6,939 nucleotides of DNA from Opitutaceae bacterium (GTDB taxonomy: Bacteria; Verrucomicrobiota; Verrucomicrobiia; Opitutales; Opitutaceae). Made by a program: the position numbers and the translations under genes. The notes below the pieces were generated by a model. The model searched no databases, was not told the DNA's origin, and saw only the letters and a program-made list of their open reading frames with translations. Positions within the stretch are counted from its first letter, which is position 1. Every line of letters starts with the position of its first letter. The stretch spans positions 1-6,939 of the forward strand of contig JAITDF010000023.1 of assembly GCA_031282705.1 (NCBI GenBank), read 5' to 3'. Below, piece by piece: positions 6,167 through 6,939 of this stretch.

Positions 6167-6201
6167 AAAAAATATTGCCGGACGGCGCGGCGCGGCGGCG
6201 C

Positions 6202-6531
6202 TCAGTGCCCGGCGTGCGCGCCGGTGTGCGCCATCTGGAGCGGGTCGATGGTGCGGACGTAGGCGGCGGCCATGCGTTCGGCCTTTGTCGCCTGGTTGTA
6301 GGCGAGCGCCGCGCCGCCGCCGGCCAGCGCGGAGGCGATCACGAGGAAACAGGCCGCCAGCGGCGACGCAAAAAGGCGGAACGGCAGCGTCGCGGCGGCG
6401 ACGCCGGCGGCGCGCGGGCCGATGCGCGCCCAGACGCCCCCGGCAAACTCCTCGTCGCCGATGCGCGCCGGCGCCGCCTGCCAGCTTTGCAGCAGGCGGG
6501 AGAGCGGGTCCTGGTCGTGCGGTGGGTTCAT
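6202..6531 (-). CDS. Small single-pass membrane protein, probable anti-sigma factor (CnrY-like position)
   Basis: The protein has 109 residues; CnrY-type anti-sigma factors are of similar size. Residues 1-37 are a soluble N-terminal part with DPLSRLLQSWQ and FAGGVWARI, amphipathic helices of the kind that wrap around an ECF sigma factor. A linker follows, then one hydrophobic segment at about 55-78 (ASPLAACFLVIASALAGGGA). The tail has AAAYVRTIDPLQM and ends in a histidine-containing HTGAHAGH. With the N-terminus in the cytoplasm, that tail would be periplasmic, where it could touch the sensor or bind metal (inference). It is the first gene of the set, as cnrY is in cnrYXH. I do not recognise a named family from sequence alone; the role rests on topology and neighbours. 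Neither a Shine-Dalgarno nor a good promoter was found upstream. Confidence 0.65.
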   Translation of the reverse strand: MNPPHDQDPLSRLLQSWQAAPARIGDEEFAGGVWARIGPRAAGVAAATLPFRLFASPLAACFLVIASALAGGGAALAYNQATKAERMAAAYVRTIDPLQMAHTGAHAGH

Positions 6532-6612
6532 GCGTGGTTATACGTCGCAGCTTGATAAAACCCTCGGGGGCTCGCAAGAAAACCGCGGGTTGGCAAGATT
6601 CTCTTTCTTATA

Positions 6613-6670
6613 GAACCACTGGCCAAGGCAGGCGGAATTTCATAAAGAAGCCTGCCTTGGCCAGTGGTTC
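6613..6670. repeat. Perfect 21-bp inverted repeat with 16-base loop
   Basis: The left arm at 6613-6633 (starts GAACCACTGGCCAAGG) and the right arm at 6650-6670 (ends CCTTGGCCAGTGGTTC) are exactly complementary over 21 bases. No T-run follows on either strand, so it does not look like a standard terminator. It ends 82 bases from the anti-sigma start. Confidence 0.9.
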
Positions 6671-6701
6671 GGGGGACGCGCGCCGACGGGTGCGCGCCCC
6701 C
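6671..6701. repeat. GC-rich hairpin with one bulged A
   Basis: GGGGG-A-CGCGC (6671-6681) pairs with GCGCGCCCCC (6692-6701) around a 10-base loop. It abuts the preceding perfect hairpin directly, with no bases between the two. Confidence 0.7.
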
Positions 6702-6776
6702 CAGCCTGCCGGGAGTTCGTTTTTCTCAGGGTCCAGGAGGCCGTGAAAGAGCGCAGAACCCGGCGGGCACCGCTGG
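6701..6776. repeat. Longer imperfect stem with internal bulge
   Basis: CCTGCCGGG (6705-6713) pairs with CCCGGCGGG (6759-6767), nine pairs with one T-G. The flanking CCAG (6701-6704) can pair with CTGG (6773-6776) across a small bulge. The 45-base interior has a T-run at about 6719-6724. This is a hand-drawn fold. Confidence 0.45.
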
Positions 6777-6841
6777 CAGTCAACTCCAACCGTGGAATGC
6801 GCCTTTGAGCGCGCCTGTTAACTGATGGGACGCGGTTCCGT

Positions 6842-6938
6842 CGTACCGCAGGTTTCCAAACCTGCTTAAAACTCACGCCTGGCCGCGAACCCGCAATCAG
6901 GCATGAGCTTCGGAGCAGACTTGGAAGTCTGCGGTACG
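6842..6938. repeat. 97-nt cloverleaf-shaped inverted-repeat element
   Basis: CGTACC (6842-6847) pairs with GGTACG (6933-6938) and encloses three arms. Arm 1 is the palindrome GCAGGTTTCCAAACCTGC (6848-6865). Arm 2 is CTCACGCCTG (6872-6881) with CAGGCATGAG (6898-6907), nine of ten pairs. Arm 3 is the palindrome GCAGACTTGGAAGTCTGC (6915-6932). Arms 1 and 3 differ by two swapped base pairs that keep the pairing intact. It does not show tRNA landmarks. Confidence 0.75.
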
Positions 6939-6939
6939 T

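Larger units (their letters stand above)
6532..6939. other. 408-bp gene-free, hairpin-rich region upstream of the sigma operon
   Basis: Bases 6532-6612 are the leader of the minus-strand operon, where no convincing promoter is visible; TATAAC lies five bases before the anti-sigma ATG but has no partner -35. Bases 6613-6939 contain four successive inverted-repeat structures, listed separately. An open frame of 78 codons on the minus strand (6640-6876) runs through these repeats, is Arg-rich and low in recognisable structure, and is more likely a by-product of the repeats than a gene. Confidence 0.7.

Noticed and set aside
5458..6555. Plus-strand open frame of 365 codons opposite the sigma operon
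   Set aside because: Gly/Arg/Ala-rich complement of three minus-strand genes that carry sigma-70, Spy/CnrX-like and transmembrane features.
6540..6612. Sigma-70 or ECF promoter for the anti-sigma gene
   Set aside because: TATAAC (near 6537-6542, minus strand) has no acceptable -35 at 16-18 bases, and no clear ECF-type AAC-containing -35 with a partner -10 could be identified.
6640..6876. Minus-strand open frame of 78 codons in the right-end repeat region
   Set aside because: It runs through inverted repeats, is Arg-rich, has no ribosome site that I can see, and no recognisable motif; more likely a by-product of a repeat. Homologous short proteins in relatives with synonymous-biased change would reverse this.
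6842..6938. tRNA or tRNA-like gene
   Set aside because: The cloverleaf shape is suggestive, but arm lengths and 4-base loops do not fit, there is no T-loop consensus (GTTCRA) or anticodon loop of seven bases, and the length of 97 comes from different arm spacing.

Overview
The window is GC-rich chromosomal DNA carrying six genes and two unusually structured non-coding stretches. The best guess for the source is a Verrucomicrobiota bacterium, probably Opitutaceae-like, with Planctomycetota second. Reasons: the 'QLFVDDFLIE' sugar-propeller protein type common in those phyla, the scarcity of Shine-Dalgarno sequences in front of genes, the CGAAGG-type repeat hairpins, and an ECF-sigma locus with a Spy/CnrX-like sensor. 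This assignment is inference from sequence style, not from a marker gene.

Layout, left to right. Bases 1-2263 (+) are the 3' part of a large carbohydrate-active-type protein: the tail of one copy of a ~162-residue module, a second complete copy, then a GH32/43-like beta-propeller and a C-terminal beta-sandwich-like segment. Bases 2264-2826 hold no gene; they contain a 70-bp direct repeat and three long imperfect inverted repeats joined by similar A-rich linkers. Bases 2827-4929 (+) are a tight two-gene unit: an HpcH/HpaI-type class II aldolase and, 15 bases later, an MFS transporter that looks like the anion:cation symporter (hexuronate/aldonate) group. Bases 4930-5027 are a short convergent spacer. 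Bases 6531 down to 5028 (-) carry three genes in the order small single-pass anti-sigma protein, membrane-anchored periplasmic sensor, ECF sigma factor. This is the order of cnrY-cnrX-cnrH. Short GC-rich tandem repeats lie in both gaps. Bases 6532-6939 hold no convincing gene but are packed with inverted repeats: a perfect 21-bp hairpin, a GC hairpin, a long stem, and a 97-nt element that folds as a cloverleaf and whose two outer arms differ by compensatory changes.

How the parts may work together (inference): the propeller protein, aldolase and transporter fit a module that processes an external glycan and takes up and cleaves a sugar-acid product. The minus-strand trio fits an envelope stress or metal-sensing switch in which the sensor, through the membrane anti-sigma protein, releases the sigma factor. 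The sensor has cysteines (65, 69, 103) and His110, and lacks the N-terminal His-x3-His motif that I recall from CnrX, so its signal may differ from nickel or cobalt. No efflux pump or other obvious target gene lies in the window.
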